This document shows positions 18,129-26,466 of a stretch of 64,000 nucleotides of DNA, piece after piece. The first letter of the stretch is position 1. Every line of letters starts with the position of its first letter. The stretch comes from Microbacteriaceae bacterium X2B. GTDB lineage: Bacteria; Actinomycetota; Actinomycetes; Actinomycetales; Microbacteriaceae. The position numbers and the translations under genes are program-made. The stretch is taken from positions 33,946-97,945 of the forward strand of contig SCPB01000005.1 in the NCBI GenBank assembly GCA_005502445.1, read 5' to 3'. The notes beneath the pieces were generated by a model. It saw nothing but the letters and a program-made list of their open reading frames with translations, was not told the origin of the DNA and did not search any database.

Positions 18129-18803
18129 TCGCACGACCATCCGCGCTCGATCCACAACTGCATGACCTTCTACGACCAGTCGACGCCGTGGATCACCCAC
18201 GTCAGCGCCCAGCGCATCGACGTGTACCGCACGGCGGAGGAGGTCGACGGCTGGCGCGAGCGCTGGGGCAAGCCCGTCGTGGTCGACGAGTGCGGCTACG
18301 AGGGCGACATCGACCAGGGCTGGGGCAACCTCACCGGCGAAGAGCTCGTGCGGCGATGCTGGGAGGGCGCGGTGCGCGGCGGCTACGTCGCGCACGGCGA
18401 GACCTACCTCAACGAGGCCGAGGAGCTGTGGTGGTCGAAGGGCGGCGAGCTCATCGGCTCGAGCCCCGAGCGCATGGCCTTCCTCGACCGCGTCATCGGC
18501 GAGGCGCCCGGCGGCGCGCTCGACCCGCTGCCCTCCGACTGGGATGTGCCGTGGGGCGGCGTCGCCGAGCACCAGCTCATCGGCTACTTCGGCTTCATGC
18601 GCCCGCGGTTCCGCGAGGTCGTGCTCGGCGAGGGCGAGTGGGCGGTCGACGTCATCGACACCTGGGCGATGACGATCGAGCGGATGCCCGGCACCCACGT
18701 CGGCGCCGTGCGAGTGCCCCTGCCGGGGCGGCAGTACATGGCTGTTCGGCTGACGCGGGTGGAGCATCCCGGGGTCGACGCGGTGGACGGGGGCTCACGA
18801 TGA
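18129..18803 (+). pseudogene. C-terminal part of a glycoside-hydrolase-like (DUF4038/DUF5605-type) protein
   Basis: About 224 residues of a TIM-barrel glycosidase-like protein: RSIHNCMTFYDQSTPWITHVS, then KPVVVDECGYEGDI with the likely catalytic Glu, NLTGEELVRRCWEGAV, YVAHGETYL and WWSKGGELIGSSPER, ending in a small beta domain. The N-terminal half of the barrel is missing: the frame upstream of 18129 becomes the relic hydrolase region. The TGA overlaps the ATG of the SDR gene, which shows that both once formed an operon. I infer a lost plant-polysaccharide or oligosaccharide hydrolase. Confidence 0.7.
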
Positions 18804-19579
18804 CCGACGCGGCCCCGTCGACCGGTCGCCTCGCCAGCCGCACCGCCCTCATCACGGGCGCCGCCGCGGGGATCGGGCTCGCCGTGGCGCGGCGCTTCGC
18901 CGCCGAAGGCGCGCGCGTTGTCGTCGCCGACCGCGATGCCGCGGGTGCGCAGCGCGAGGCCGCCGACCTGCCGGACGGGCGCGGTCGCGCGGCGGTCGTG
19001 GACATAGGCGACGAGGCGAGCGTCGCCCGCACCTTCGCCGAGCTCGAGAGCGCGGGCTGGAGCCCCGACGTCGTCGTCGCGAACGCCGCCGTGCAGCTCT
19101 TCGGCCAGGACGCGCGCATCGCCGAGCTCGACCTCGAGGTCTGGCGGCGCACGATCGACATCAACCTCACGGGCACGTTCCTGACGGTCAAGCACGCCGT
19201 TCGGTCGATGCTCGCGCACGGCGGCGGCTCGATCATCCTCACCGGCAGCCCGACGGGCGTCACGGGCGAGGGCGCCGACTTCACCGCTTACAGCAGCTCG
19301 AAGGCGGGCATGCACGGCCTCGGCCGCACCGTCGCCGCGGCCTATGCGCACGCCGGCATACGCGTCAACACGGTCGTGCCCGGCTACACCGAGACCGGGC
19401 TCGTCGCGGCGATCCGCGACGACCCCGAGGCGCGCGCCGCGATTGTCGGGCGGATCCCCCTCGGTCGCGCGGGCTCGGCCGGCGACGTCGAGGGCATCAT
19501 GGTCTTCCTCGCGAGCGAGGAGTCGAGCTTCGCGACGGGCGCGACCTTCGCCGTCGACGGCGGCATGACGACGCTCTGA
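18800..19579 (+). CDS. Short-chain dehydrogenase/reductase (SDR)
   Basis: The 259-residue classical SDR has TGAAAGIG for NAD(P) binding near residue 20, the VANAAV strand (family NNAG position), the catalytic Ser in ILTGSPTGV, YSSSKAG with the Tyr-x-x-x-Lys pair, and the closing GATFAVDGGMT. It probably oxidises or reduces a sugar or other hydroxy compound. It appears intact although every gene upstream of it is broken, and its start overlaps the stop of the truncated glycosidase. Its own promoter is not obvious, so expression is uncertain. Confidence 0.88.
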   Translation: MTDAAPSTGRLASRTALITGAAAGIGLAVARRFAAEGARVVVADRDAAGAQREAADLPDGRGRAAVVDIGDEASVARTFAELESAGWSPDVVVANAAVQLFGQDARIAELDLEVWRRTIDINLTGTFLTVKHAVRSMLAHGGGSIILTGSPTGVTGEGADFTAYSSSKAGMHGLGRTVAAAYAHAGIRVNTVVPGYTETGLVAAIRDDPEARAAIVGRIPLGRAGSAGDVEGIMVFLASEESSFATGATFAVDGGMTTL

Positions 19580-19596
19580 GGGGCGGGCAGTCTCGC

Positions 19597-20154
19597 TCAG
19601 TGCCCCGACATCATGCGGCGGATCGCCGCTGCGAACTCTGGTGTCGCGGGTTCCATGTACCGGGAGAACTCGTCCCAGCCCCGCGGCGGCCGCGAATACC
19701 CGGCCCACATCTCCTCGAGCACTGCCCTCGTGAGGTTCTGGTCCAGCTCGAACTGGTCGCAGAGGAACTCGTCGGGACTCTTGACCACTATGTCGAAGGG
19801 GGCGAGAGCCTCGCCGGGGAAGTCCTTCAGATTGCTCGTGACGATGAGCGCTGCTCGGGCCCGAACCGCTGCTGCGAGAACGTGTCGATCCTTCGGGTGG
19901 TTCGTCATAGCAGGAATCAGCGGTTCATGCCCACGGACCGAGGCATCAGGAAAGATCTCGCGCATGGTCGCGAAACGGTGAGCGGCTTTTCCCGCATCGA
20001 CGCCGAGCTTCTCCACTGCCGTCCGATACGCCTCGTCGAGAATCTGTTCCGACCACAAAGGCGTGAACATGTCTCGGTACGCCATGCGAAGCAGGACATC
20101 GAAGAGCGGATGCGGCGCCAGAACGCACGCGTCGAGGACGACCGTGAATCGCAC
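19597..20154 (-). CDS. PIN-domain toxin-like ribonuclease
   Basis: The protein has VVLDACVLAPHPLFDVLLRMA at the N-terminus with the first catalytic Asp, PLWSEQILDE with the conserved Glu, and a C-terminal block MTNHPKDRHVLAAAVRARAALIVTSN that supplies the remaining acidic residues. PIN proteins of this type cut RNA with Mg2+ and are toxins of type II pairs. The GTG at 20154 directly follows the antitoxin stop and begins just before the conserved strand; an ATG at 20208 inside the antitoxin gene is an alternative. It ends 18 bases from the SDR stop, tail to tail. Confidence 0.82.
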   Translation of the reverse strand: MRFTVVLDACVLAPHPLFDVLLRMAYRDMFTPLWSEQILDEAYRTAVEKLGVDAGKAAHRFATMREIFPDASVRGHEPLIPAMTNHPKDRHVLAAAVRARAALIVTSNLKDFPGEALAPFDIVVKSPDEFLCDQFELDQNLTRAVLEEMWAGYSRPPRGWDEFSRYMEPATPEFAAAIRRMMSGH

Positions 20155-20158
20155 AGGC

Positions 20159-20608
20159 TCAGCGGGTCGGAACGATCGGGTCGCTTCTGGCTCCGTCCGC
20201 GGTCGCATCTCGCGTCAGGGCGAGCAGTGCGGAAGCTCGGAGCACGCGGATCCGCTCGCGATATTCGATCAGATCGGCGAGCCGCACCCGCCGATGCCGA
20301 CCCGGCTGGCTGTATTCGATCTGCCCCTCTTCGAGCAGCTTCACCAGGCTCGGGCGCGACAGGCCGAGGAAGTCGGCAGCCTCTTGCGTCGTCATGACCG
20401 TGTCGTGGGGAGCGATCGTCACTGCCTTCCCTTCCGCCATCACCATGACGGCGTCGCGGAGCACCGTGAACACTTCGACGGGCAGCGGGATGTGCTGACC
20501 GTCCGGCCCGACGAGGGCGGGCATGTGACTTTCGCGAAGCACCGCAATCACCTCCGCGAGGGAATCCCTCTGCGGAGGAATGACGGTGTGGTCGAGCGCC
20601 GGGGACAT
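20159..20608 (-). CDS. Excisionase-type HTH protein, predicted antitoxin of the PIN pair
   Basis: The 149-residue protein has a central MerR/excisionase helix-turn-helix (MTTQEAADFLGLSRPSLVKLLEEGQI), a wing segment YSQPGRHRRVRLADLIEYRERI and an N-terminal region of about 60 residues that may bind the toxin. It lies immediately upstream of and coupled to the PIN gene, the usual antitoxin-first order. The start at 20608 follows TATCAT by seven bases, a leaderless layout seen elsewhere in this window. It would bind its own promoter and neutralise the toxin. The pair looks complete. Confidence 0.78.
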   Translation of the reverse strand: MSPALDHTVIPPQRDSLAEVIAVLRESHMPALVGPDGQHIPLPVEVFTVLRDAVMVMAEGKAVTIAPHDTVMTTQEAADFLGLSRPSLVKLLEEGQIEYSQPGRHRRVRLADLIEYRERIRVLRASALLALTRDATADGARSDPIVPTR

Positions 20609-20673
20609 GACACCAATGATAAAACGAAAAATTCGAAAGGTCGAGGACGGAGCGAGAATCGCCGACCTTCCGC

Positions 20674-22113
20674 TCAGCCGCGCGGCGCAAACCGCCGCGG
20701 CGGGTACGCCTCCGCGACGAGCGCGCGCAGCTCCTCGAGCGAGCCGCCGAGCCCCTGCGCGCGGGCCTGCACGAGCACGTTGCCGAGCGCGGTCGCCTCG
20801 ACGGGGCCCGCGAGCACCGGCAGCCCCGAGCGATCCGCGGTGAGCTGGCAGAGCAGCTCGTTGAGCGCCCCGCCTCCCACGAGATGGATGACGCCCGCCT
20901 CGCGACCGGCCAGGCGCGCGGCGGCGGCCACGGCATCCGCGAACGCCGCCGCGAGGCTCTCGACGATGCAGCGCGCGAGCGCCGCGCGCGACGAGGGCAC
21001 GGGCGAGCCCCGCTCGACGAGCGCCGCGGCGATGCGGGCGGGCATGTCGCCGGGCGGCAGGAACCGCGGGTCGTTCGCGTCGAAGACCGGCACGGGCTCG
21101 GCGACCGTGGCCGCCTCCGCGAGCAGCGCCCCGAGCTCGATGGCCTCCCCCGACTCGGCCTGCCACTGCCGCACCGACTCGCTCAGCAGCCACAGCCCCA
21201 TGACGTTGTGCAGGAACCGCACGCGCCCGTCGACGCCGCCCTCGTTCGTGAAATTCGCCTCGCGGGCCTCCGCCGTCATGACCGGATGCTCGAGCTCGAG
21301 CCCGACGAGCCCCCAGGTTCCGCAGCTGATGTAGGCGGCATCGGGCCGCGCGAGAGGCACGGCGACGACGGCCGAGGCCGTGTCGTGGGATCCGACGGCC
21401 GTGACCACGAGGCCCGCGGGCGCGCCGAGCTCGGCGGCCATCGCAGGCGTCAGCTCGCCGATCACGGTGCCGGGGTCGACGAGCTCGGGCAGCAGGCCGC
21501 ACGGCAGGCGGAGGCGCGCGATGAGCCCCTCGTGCCAGGTGCGCGACACGGGGTCGAGCAGCCCCGTGGTCGAGGCGTTCGTCGACTCGGCGACCCGGCG
21601 CCCGGTGAGCCAGAAGGCCACGAGGTCGGGGATGAGAAGCACCGAGTCGGCGACGGCGAGCAGCTCGGTCGGCTCGGCGGCGAGCTGGAAGGCGCTCGTG
21701 AACGTCAGGTGCTGCAGGCCGTTCGCGGCGTAGAGCTCGGCCGGCGGCACGAGCGCGTGCACCGCCTCGACACCGCGGGCCGTGCGCTCGTCGCGGTAGT
21801 GGAAGGGCTCGGCGAGCATCCCGCCGTCTGCCCCGATGAGCGCGTAGTCGACCGCCCACGAGTCGATGCCGACGCTCGAGATGAGCGGGTCGGCCGCGAA
21901 GGCGGCGCGCAGTCCGTCGAGCACGTGGCCGCGCAGAGCCTCGATGTCCCAGTGCAGTCCGTCGGCCCGCTCGACGGGCCCGTTCGGGAACCGCGCGACC
22001 TCGACCATCTCGATCGACCCGGCGTCGACGACCGCGCGCATGACGCGACCGCTCGTGGCGCCGAGGTCGACAGCGGCGACGTGGATGGTGGTGCCCACGA
22101 CGGCCCCGCTCAC
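20674..22113 (-). CDS. rhaB: Rhamnulokinase
   Basis: FGGY-family kinase that phosphorylates L-rhamnulose to L-rhamnulose 1-phosphate. The 479-residue protein begins with VAAVDLGATSGRVMRAVVD (first ATP loop with the family-typical GATSGR). It contains GIDSWAVDYALI and FHYRDERT near the substrate site, SHDTASAVVAVP, YISCGTWGLVG (second phosphate loop) and VGGGALNELLCQLTADRSG. The GTG at 22113 overlaps the stop of the aldolase/dehydrogenase gene. It is the third and last gene of the rha operon and ends before the antitoxin gene. Confidence 0.94.
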   Translation of the reverse strand: MSGAVVGTTIHVAAVDLGATSGRVMRAVVDAGSIEMVEVARFPNGPVERADGLHWDIEALRGHVLDGLRAAFAADPLISSVGIDSWAVDYALIGADGGMLAEPFHYRDERTARGVEAVHALVPPAELYAANGLQHLTFTSAFQLAAEPTELLAVADSVLLIPDLVAFWLTGRRVAESTNASTTGLLDPVSRTWHEGLIARLRLPCGLLPELVDPGTVIGELTPAMAAELGAPAGLVVTAVGSHDTASAVVAVPLARPDAAYISCGTWGLVGLELEHPVMTAEAREANFTNEGGVDGRVRFLHNVMGLWLLSESVRQWQAESGEAIELGALLAEAATVAEPVPVFDANDPRFLPPGDMPARIAAALVERGSPVPSSRAALARCIVESLAAAFADAVAAAARLAGREAGVIHLVGGGALNELLCQLTADRSGLPVLAGPVEATALGNVLVQARAQGLGGSLEELRALVAEAYPPRRFAPRG

Positions 22114-24140
22114 CGCAGGAACGCTGCGGCCACGCCCGCATCCACGGGGATGTGCAGCCCGGTCGTGTGCGTGAGGTCCGGCCCCGTGAGCACCGCGACC
22201 GCGTTGGCGACGTGCTCGGGCAGCACCTCGCGCTTGAGGATCGTGCGCTGCGCGTAGAACTTCCCGAGGTCCTGCTCGTCGACACCGTAGGTCGCGGCAC
22301 GGTTGGCGCCCCACCCGCTCGCGAAGATGCCCGAGCCGCGCACCACCCCGTCGGGGTTGATGCCGTTGACTTTGACGCCGTGCTCGCCGAGCTCGACCGC
22401 GAGCAGTCGCACCTGGTGCGCCTGGTCGGCCTTCGTCGCCGAATAGGCGATGTTGTTGGGGCCCGCGAACACCGAGTTCTTGCTCGAGATGTAGATGACG
22501 TCGCCGCCCATGCCCTGCTCGATGAGCACGCGCGCGGCGGCCTTCGACACGAGGAACGAGCCCTTGGCCATGACGTCGTGCTGGAGGTCCCAGTCGGCCT
22601 CGGTCGTCTCGAGCAGCGGCTTCGAGAGCGACAGACCCGCGTTGTTGACGACGATGTCGACGCCGCCGAACGCGAGCACGGCATCCTCGATCGCGCGCTC
22701 GATCTGCGCCGCGTCGGTGACGTTCGCCTGCACGCCGATCGCGACATCGGTCGAGCCGAGCTCGGCCGCAGCGGCCTGGGCCTTCTCGAGGTCGAGGTCG
22801 GCGATGACGACGCACGCGCCCTCGGCCGCGAGGCGCGTGGCGATGGCCTTGCCGATGCCGCTCGCGGCGCCCGTGACGAGCGCGACGCGCGTGGCGTGGC
22901 TCTTCGGCTTCGGCATGCGCTGCAGCTTCGCCTCTTCGAGCGCCCAGTACTCGATGCGGAACTTCTCGGCGTCGCTGATCGGCGCGTAGGTGCTGAGCGC
23001 CTCGGCGCCGCGCATCACATTGATGGCGTTGAGGTAGAACTCGCCGGCGACGCGCGCCGTCTGCTTGTTCGCCCCGAAGCTGAACATGCCGACGCCCGGC
23101 ACGAGAACAATGAGCGGGTCGGCGCCTCTGATCGCGGGCGACTCGGGAGTCGCGTGGGCTTCGTAGTAGGCCGTGTAGTCCGCGCGGTACTGCTCGTGCA
23201 GCTCTTTCAGGCGGTGGATGCTCGCCTCGACGCTCGCGTCGGCCGGAAGGTCGAGCAGCAGAGGCTTGACCTTGGTGCGCAAGAAGTGGTCGGGGCAGCT
23301 CGTGCCGAGCGCCGCGAGCGCGGGAGCCTTCTCGCTCGCGAGGAAGGCGAGCACGCGAGGATCGTCGCTGAAGTGGCCCACCATGGGCCGGTCGTGGCTC
23401 GCGAGGCCCCGGATGGTGGGGGCGAGCGCGGCGGCCTTCGCCCGCCGCTCGGCGTCGGGCAGCGCCTCGAAGCCGGGGCGCTCGGGGCCGAAGGGCTCGG
23501 CCGCGCCGTGGGCGTCGATGTGCGCCTGCGCGGTGTCGATGATCCAGCGCGAGTTCGCCTCGCACTGCTCGCTCGTGTCGCCCCACGCGGTGATGCCGTG
23601 CCCGCCGAGGATGCAGCCGATCGACTGCGGGTTCGCCTCCTTGATCGCGGCGATGTCGAGCCCGAGCTGGAATCCGGGGCGCCGCCACGGCACCCACACG
23701 ACGCGGTCACCGAAGATCTCGGCGGTCAGCGCGGGCCCGTCGGCCGCGGTCGCGATGGCGATGCCCGCGTCGGGGTGCAGATGGTCGACGTGGGGCGCAT
23801 CCACCAGACCGTGCATGGCGGTGTCGATGCTGGGCGCCGCGCCGCCCGAGCCGTGCAGGCAGTAGTCGAAGGCGGCGACCATCTCGTCTTCGCGCTCGAC
23901 GCCCGGGTACACACCGACGAGCGCACGCAGGCGGTCAAGGCGCAGCACCGCGAGGCCCTTCTCGGTGAGCGTGCCGAGGTCGCCGCCCGAGCCCTTCACC
24001 CACAGCAGCTCGACCGGCTCGCCCGTGACGGGGTCGGTGTCGGCGCCCTTGGCGGAGGTGTTGCCGCCGGCGTAGTTGGTGATGTGCGGCTCGGCGCCGA
24101 GGCGGTTGCTGCGGGCGATGAGGTCGTGCTTGGTGGTCAT
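22110..24140 (-). CDS. rhaEW: Bifunctional L-rhamnulose-1-phosphate aldolase / L-lactaldehyde dehydrogenase
   Basis: The 676-residue fusion has a class II aldolase domain from the start to about residue 400 (NYAGGNTSAK, LWVKGSGGDLGTL, VDHLHPDAGIAIATA with metal His residues, ILGGHGITAWG). A full SDR domain follows (VTGAASGIGKAIATRLAAEG, VNNAGLSLSKPLLE, YISSKNSVFAG, YSATKADQAHQ, GLHIPVDAG). Proteins of this architecture split rhamnulose 1-phosphate into dihydroxyacetone phosphate and L-lactaldehyde and oxidise the latter to L-lactate. The ATG at 24140 overlaps the rhaI stop by one base (TGATG); an upstream GTG is possible. No separate lactaldehyde dehydrogenase is needed. Confidence 0.93.
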   Translation of the reverse strand: MTTKHDLIARSNRLGAEPHITNYAGGNTSAKGADTDPVTGEPVELLWVKGSGGDLGTLTEKGLAVLRLDRLRALVGVYPGVEREDEMVAAFDYCLHGSGGAAPSIDTAMHGLVDAPHVDHLHPDAGIAIATAADGPALTAEIFGDRVVWVPWRRPGFQLGLDIAAIKEANPQSIGCILGGHGITAWGDTSEQCEANSRWIIDTAQAHIDAHGAAEPFGPERPGFEALPDAERRAKAAALAPTIRGLASHDRPMVGHFSDDPRVLAFLASEKAPALAALGTSCPDHFLRTKVKPLLLDLPADASVEASIHRLKELHEQYRADYTAYYEAHATPESPAIRGADPLIVLVPGVGMFSFGANKQTARVAGEFYLNAINVMRGAEALSTYAPISDAEKFRIEYWALEEAKLQRMPKPKSHATRVALVTGAASGIGKAIATRLAAEGACVVIADLDLEKAQAAAAELGSTDVAIGVQANVTDAAQIERAIEDAVLAFGGVDIVVNNAGLSLSKPLLETTEADWDLQHDVMAKGSFLVSKAAARVLIEQGMGGDVIYISSKNSVFAGPNNIAYSATKADQAHQVRLLAVELGEHGVKVNGINPDGVVRGSGIFASGWGANRAATYGVDEQDLGKFYAQRTILKREVLPEHVANAVAVLTGPDLTHTTGLHIPVDAGVAAAFLR

Positions 24141-25309
24141 CACGCCCCCCATCCGGCCTGGGTGCCGCCCACGCGCTCGGCGACGATGCGCTCAGGGTAG
24201 CCGCTCGCGGCGTAGGCGGCCATCGGGTCGGCGGGCAGGCCGCGCGACTCGCGCCACTCGGCGAGCATCGGACGGACATCCGTGTAGAAGGCGTCCATCA
24301 TGATCGCGTTCGCCCCGAGAACGTCGTTCGCCCGTTGCGCCGCGTCGAGCGCCTCCCGATCGAGCAGCAGCGCCCTCGCGGTCATCTCCTGCACGTTGAG
24401 CACGCTGCGGATCTGTCCGGGGATCTTCTCCTCGATGTTGTGGCACTGATCGAGCATGAAGCCCACGTCGCTGCCCTCGTCGTAGGCGCCGCCGCGCACG
24501 ACCTCGACCATGATCCGGAAGAGCTGGAACGGATCGGCGGCGCCCACGATGAGATCGTCATCGGCGTAGAAGCGCGAGTTGAAGTCGAACGAGCCGAGCT
24601 TGCCGAGGCGCTGCAGCTGCATGACGATGAATTCGATGTTGGTGCCGGGCGCGTGGTGGCCGGTATCGAGGCAGACCATCGCGCGGTCGCCGAGGGCTGC
24701 CACCTGCGCGTAGGCCGTTCCCCAGTCGGGAACGTCGGTGTGGTAGAACGCCGGCTCGAAGAACTTGTACTCGAGCACGAGACGCTGGTTCTCGTCGATC
24801 CGCTCGTAGATCGCGGCGAGGCTCTCGGCGAGGTTGTCCTGTCGGCGGCGCATGTCGTCCTGGCCGGGATAGTTGGTGCCGTCGGCGAGCCAGATCTTGA
24901 GATCGCGCGAGCCGGTCTCCTGCATGACCTCGATGCAGGCGAAGTGGTGGTCGATCGCGCGCTGGCGAGCTGCCGGATCGGAAGCGGTGAGCGAGCCGAA
25001 CTTGTACTCCTCGTCCTGGAAGGTGTTCGAGTTGATGGTGCCGAGCGCGACACCGTGATCCTCGGCGTGGGCGCGGAGGCCGGCGTAGTCGTCGACCCCG
25101 TCCCACGGGATGTGCAATGCGACGCTTGGTGCGAGGCCGGTGTACTCGTGCACCTGCGCCGCGTCGGCGATCTTCTCGAAAGGATCGCGAGGAGTGCCTG
25201 GCGTCGTGAAAACGCGGAAGCGCGTGCCCGAGTTGCCGAACGCCCACGAGGGCAGCTCGATGGCCTGGCGGCCGAGCTGATCGGCGATCTGGGTGAATGC
25301 GAGGGTCAT
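24140..25309 (-). CDS. rhaI: L-rhamnose isomerase (RhaI type)
   Basis: The 389-residue TIM-barrel isomerase converts L-rhamnose to L-rhamnulose. It resembles the RhaI class (Pseudomonas stutzeri-like) rather than the E. coli RhaA class: LPSWAFGNSGTRF near the N-terminus, VALHIPWDGVDDY with the active-site His, LEYKFFEPAFYHTD with metal Glu, CLDTGHHAPGTN, and FDFNSRFYADDDLIVG with metal Asp residues. The ATG at 25309 is preceded by GGAG eight bases upstream. It is the first gene of the rha operon, divergent from a LacI regulator, with a TGAATCGTTTCA operator in its promoter. Confidence 0.94.
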   Translation of the reverse strand: MTLAFTQIADQLGRQAIELPSWAFGNSGTRFRVFTTPGTPRDPFEKIADAAQVHEYTGLAPSVALHIPWDGVDDYAGLRAHAEDHGVALGTINSNTFQDEEYKFGSLTASDPAARQRAIDHHFACIEVMQETGSRDLKIWLADGTNYPGQDDMRRRQDNLAESLAAIYERIDENQRLVLEYKFFEPAFYHTDVPDWGTAYAQVAALGDRAMVCLDTGHHAPGTNIEFIVMQLQRLGKLGSFDFNSRFYADDDLIVGAADPFQLFRIMVEVVRGGAYDEGSDVGFMLDQCHNIEEKIPGQIRSVLNVQEMTARALLLDREALDAAQRANDVLGANAIMMDAFYTDVRPMLAEWRESRGLPADPMAAYAASGYPERIVAERVGGTQAGWGA

Positions 25310-25356
25310 GGGGTCCACTCCATCGGGGAGGCGGGTCGGTCAGGCACGGCGATTTA

Positions 25357-25368
25357 TGAATCGTTTCA
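25357..25368. promoter_or_regulatory. LacI-type operator in the rhaI / lacI-type regulator intergenic region
   Basis: TGAATCGTTTCA is a near-palindrome with the central CG typical of LacI-family sites. Closely similar sites occur before the importer operon (29703-29716) and before the rhamnosidase gene (29835-29846). It lies about 50 bases upstream of the rhaI start, in an AT-rich promoter stretch, and is well placed for repression by the divergently encoded LacI protein. Confidence 0.8.
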
Positions 25369-25448
25369 ATTATAGAGCACCAGCAAAGTGCTGGCAAAGC
25401 GACCGGGTGTGAAAGCATTCATCACGCCGCACGCCCTAGAGTCGTGGC

Positions 25449-26456
25449 ATGGCCGCCAGCGTCCGAGATGTCGCGCAGCTCGCGAAGGTGTCGGTGGGCA
25501 CGGTGTCGAACGTGCTGAACCGGCCCGACAAGGTCGCGCCCGCGACGGTCGAGCGCGTGCATCGCGCGATCGACGAGCTCGGCTTCGTGCGCAACGACGC
25601 GGCTCGACAACTGCGGGCCGGCCGCAGCAAGACCATCGGTCTCATCGTGCTCGACGTGCGCAACCCCTTCTTCACGGAGCTCGCACGCGGCGCGGAGGAC
25701 GAGGCCGCCGCGAACCAGCTCGCGGTCATCCTCGGCAACAGCGATGACGACTCCGACCGCGAGGCCGCCTACCTCGACCTCTTCGAGGAGCAGCGCGCGC
25801 ACGGCATCCTCATCACGCCCATCGGCGATGTGACGGAGCGCTTGGAGCGGCTGCGCGCGCACGGCACGCCCGCGGTGCTCGTCGACCGCAGCGGCGCCGA
25901 CAGCGGCTTCTCGTCCGTCTCGGTCGACGACATCGCCGGCGGCTATCTCGCCGCCCGGCACCTGCTCGAGCAGGGGCGCCGCCGCATCGCCTACATCGGC
26001 GCGCAGTTCGAGATCCGCCAGGTGGCCGACCGCCTCGAGGGCGCCCGCCGTGCGGTGACCGAGGTCGACGACGCGACGCTCGAGGTCATCTCGGCCGAGG
26101 GTCTCACGGTGCTCGACGGCCGACGGGCCGGCGAGCGCATTCTCGCCCGTCCCGCAACCTCGCGTCCCGACGCGCTGTTCACGGTCAACGACCTCATGGC
26201 CGTCGGCGTGCTGCAGGCGCTCGTCATGACGGGCGCCGTCCGCGTTCCCGACGACATGGCGCTCGTCGGCTATGACGACATCGACTTCGCCAGCGCCGCG
26301 GTCGTGCCGCTCACCTCCGTGCGCCAGCCGAGCCGGCTCATCGGCTCGACGGCCGTGAGCGTGCTGCTCGAAGAGGCCGCCGACCCGTCGCTCGAGCGTC
26401 GCACGATCGTCTTCCAGCCCGAGCTCGTCGTGCGGGCGAGCAGCGTGCGGCACTAG
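25449..26456 (+). CDS. LacI-family regulator of rhamnose utilisation
   Basis: The 335-residue repressor has the N-terminal helix-turn-helix VRDVAQLAKVSVGTVSNVLN and hinge helix DAARQLRAGRSKTIGLIV. The periplasmic-binding-protein-like core has VDDIAGGYLAARHLL, RPDALFTVNDLMAVGVLQAL and VGYDDIDFASAAVVPLTSVRQP. It most likely binds L-rhamnose or a catabolite. TAGAGT (25437-25442) precedes the ATG by six bases, indicating a leaderless message. The surrounding regulon (rha operon, importer, rhamnosidase) shares its probable operator. Confidence 0.92.
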   Translation: MAASVRDVAQLAKVSVGTVSNVLNRPDKVAPATVERVHRAIDELGFVRNDAARQLRAGRSKTIGLIVLDVRNPFFTELARGAEDEAAANQLAVILGNSDDDSDREAAYLDLFEEQRAHGILITPIGDVTERLERLRAHGTPAVLVDRSGADSGFSSVSVDDIAGGYLAARHLLEQGRRRIAYIGAQFEIRQVADRLEGARRAVTEVDDATLEVISAEGLTVLDGRRAGERILARPATSRPDALFTVNDLMAVGVLQALVMTGAVRVPDDMALVGYDDIDFASAAVVPLTSVRQPSRLIGSTAVSVLLEEAADPSLERRTIVFQPELVVRASSVRH

Positions 26457-26466
26457 CGACACGGTC

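Noticed and set aside
19597..20608. Integrated phage or plasmid border suggested by the excisionase-like protein
   Set aside because: No integrase, attachment repeats or phage genes are nearby; the HTH is better explained as an antitoxin.
22113..23697. Possible N-terminal extension of rhaB through the preceding gene
   Set aside because: The frame is open by chance; FGGY kinases start at the VAAVDLGATSGR strand and a GTGA overlap gives a proper start at 22113.
22152..24200. Open frame of nearly 700 codons antisense to the aldolase/dehydrogenase gene
   Set aside because: Low-complexity Arg/Asp/Val composition and exact overlap with a clear enzyme on the other strand.
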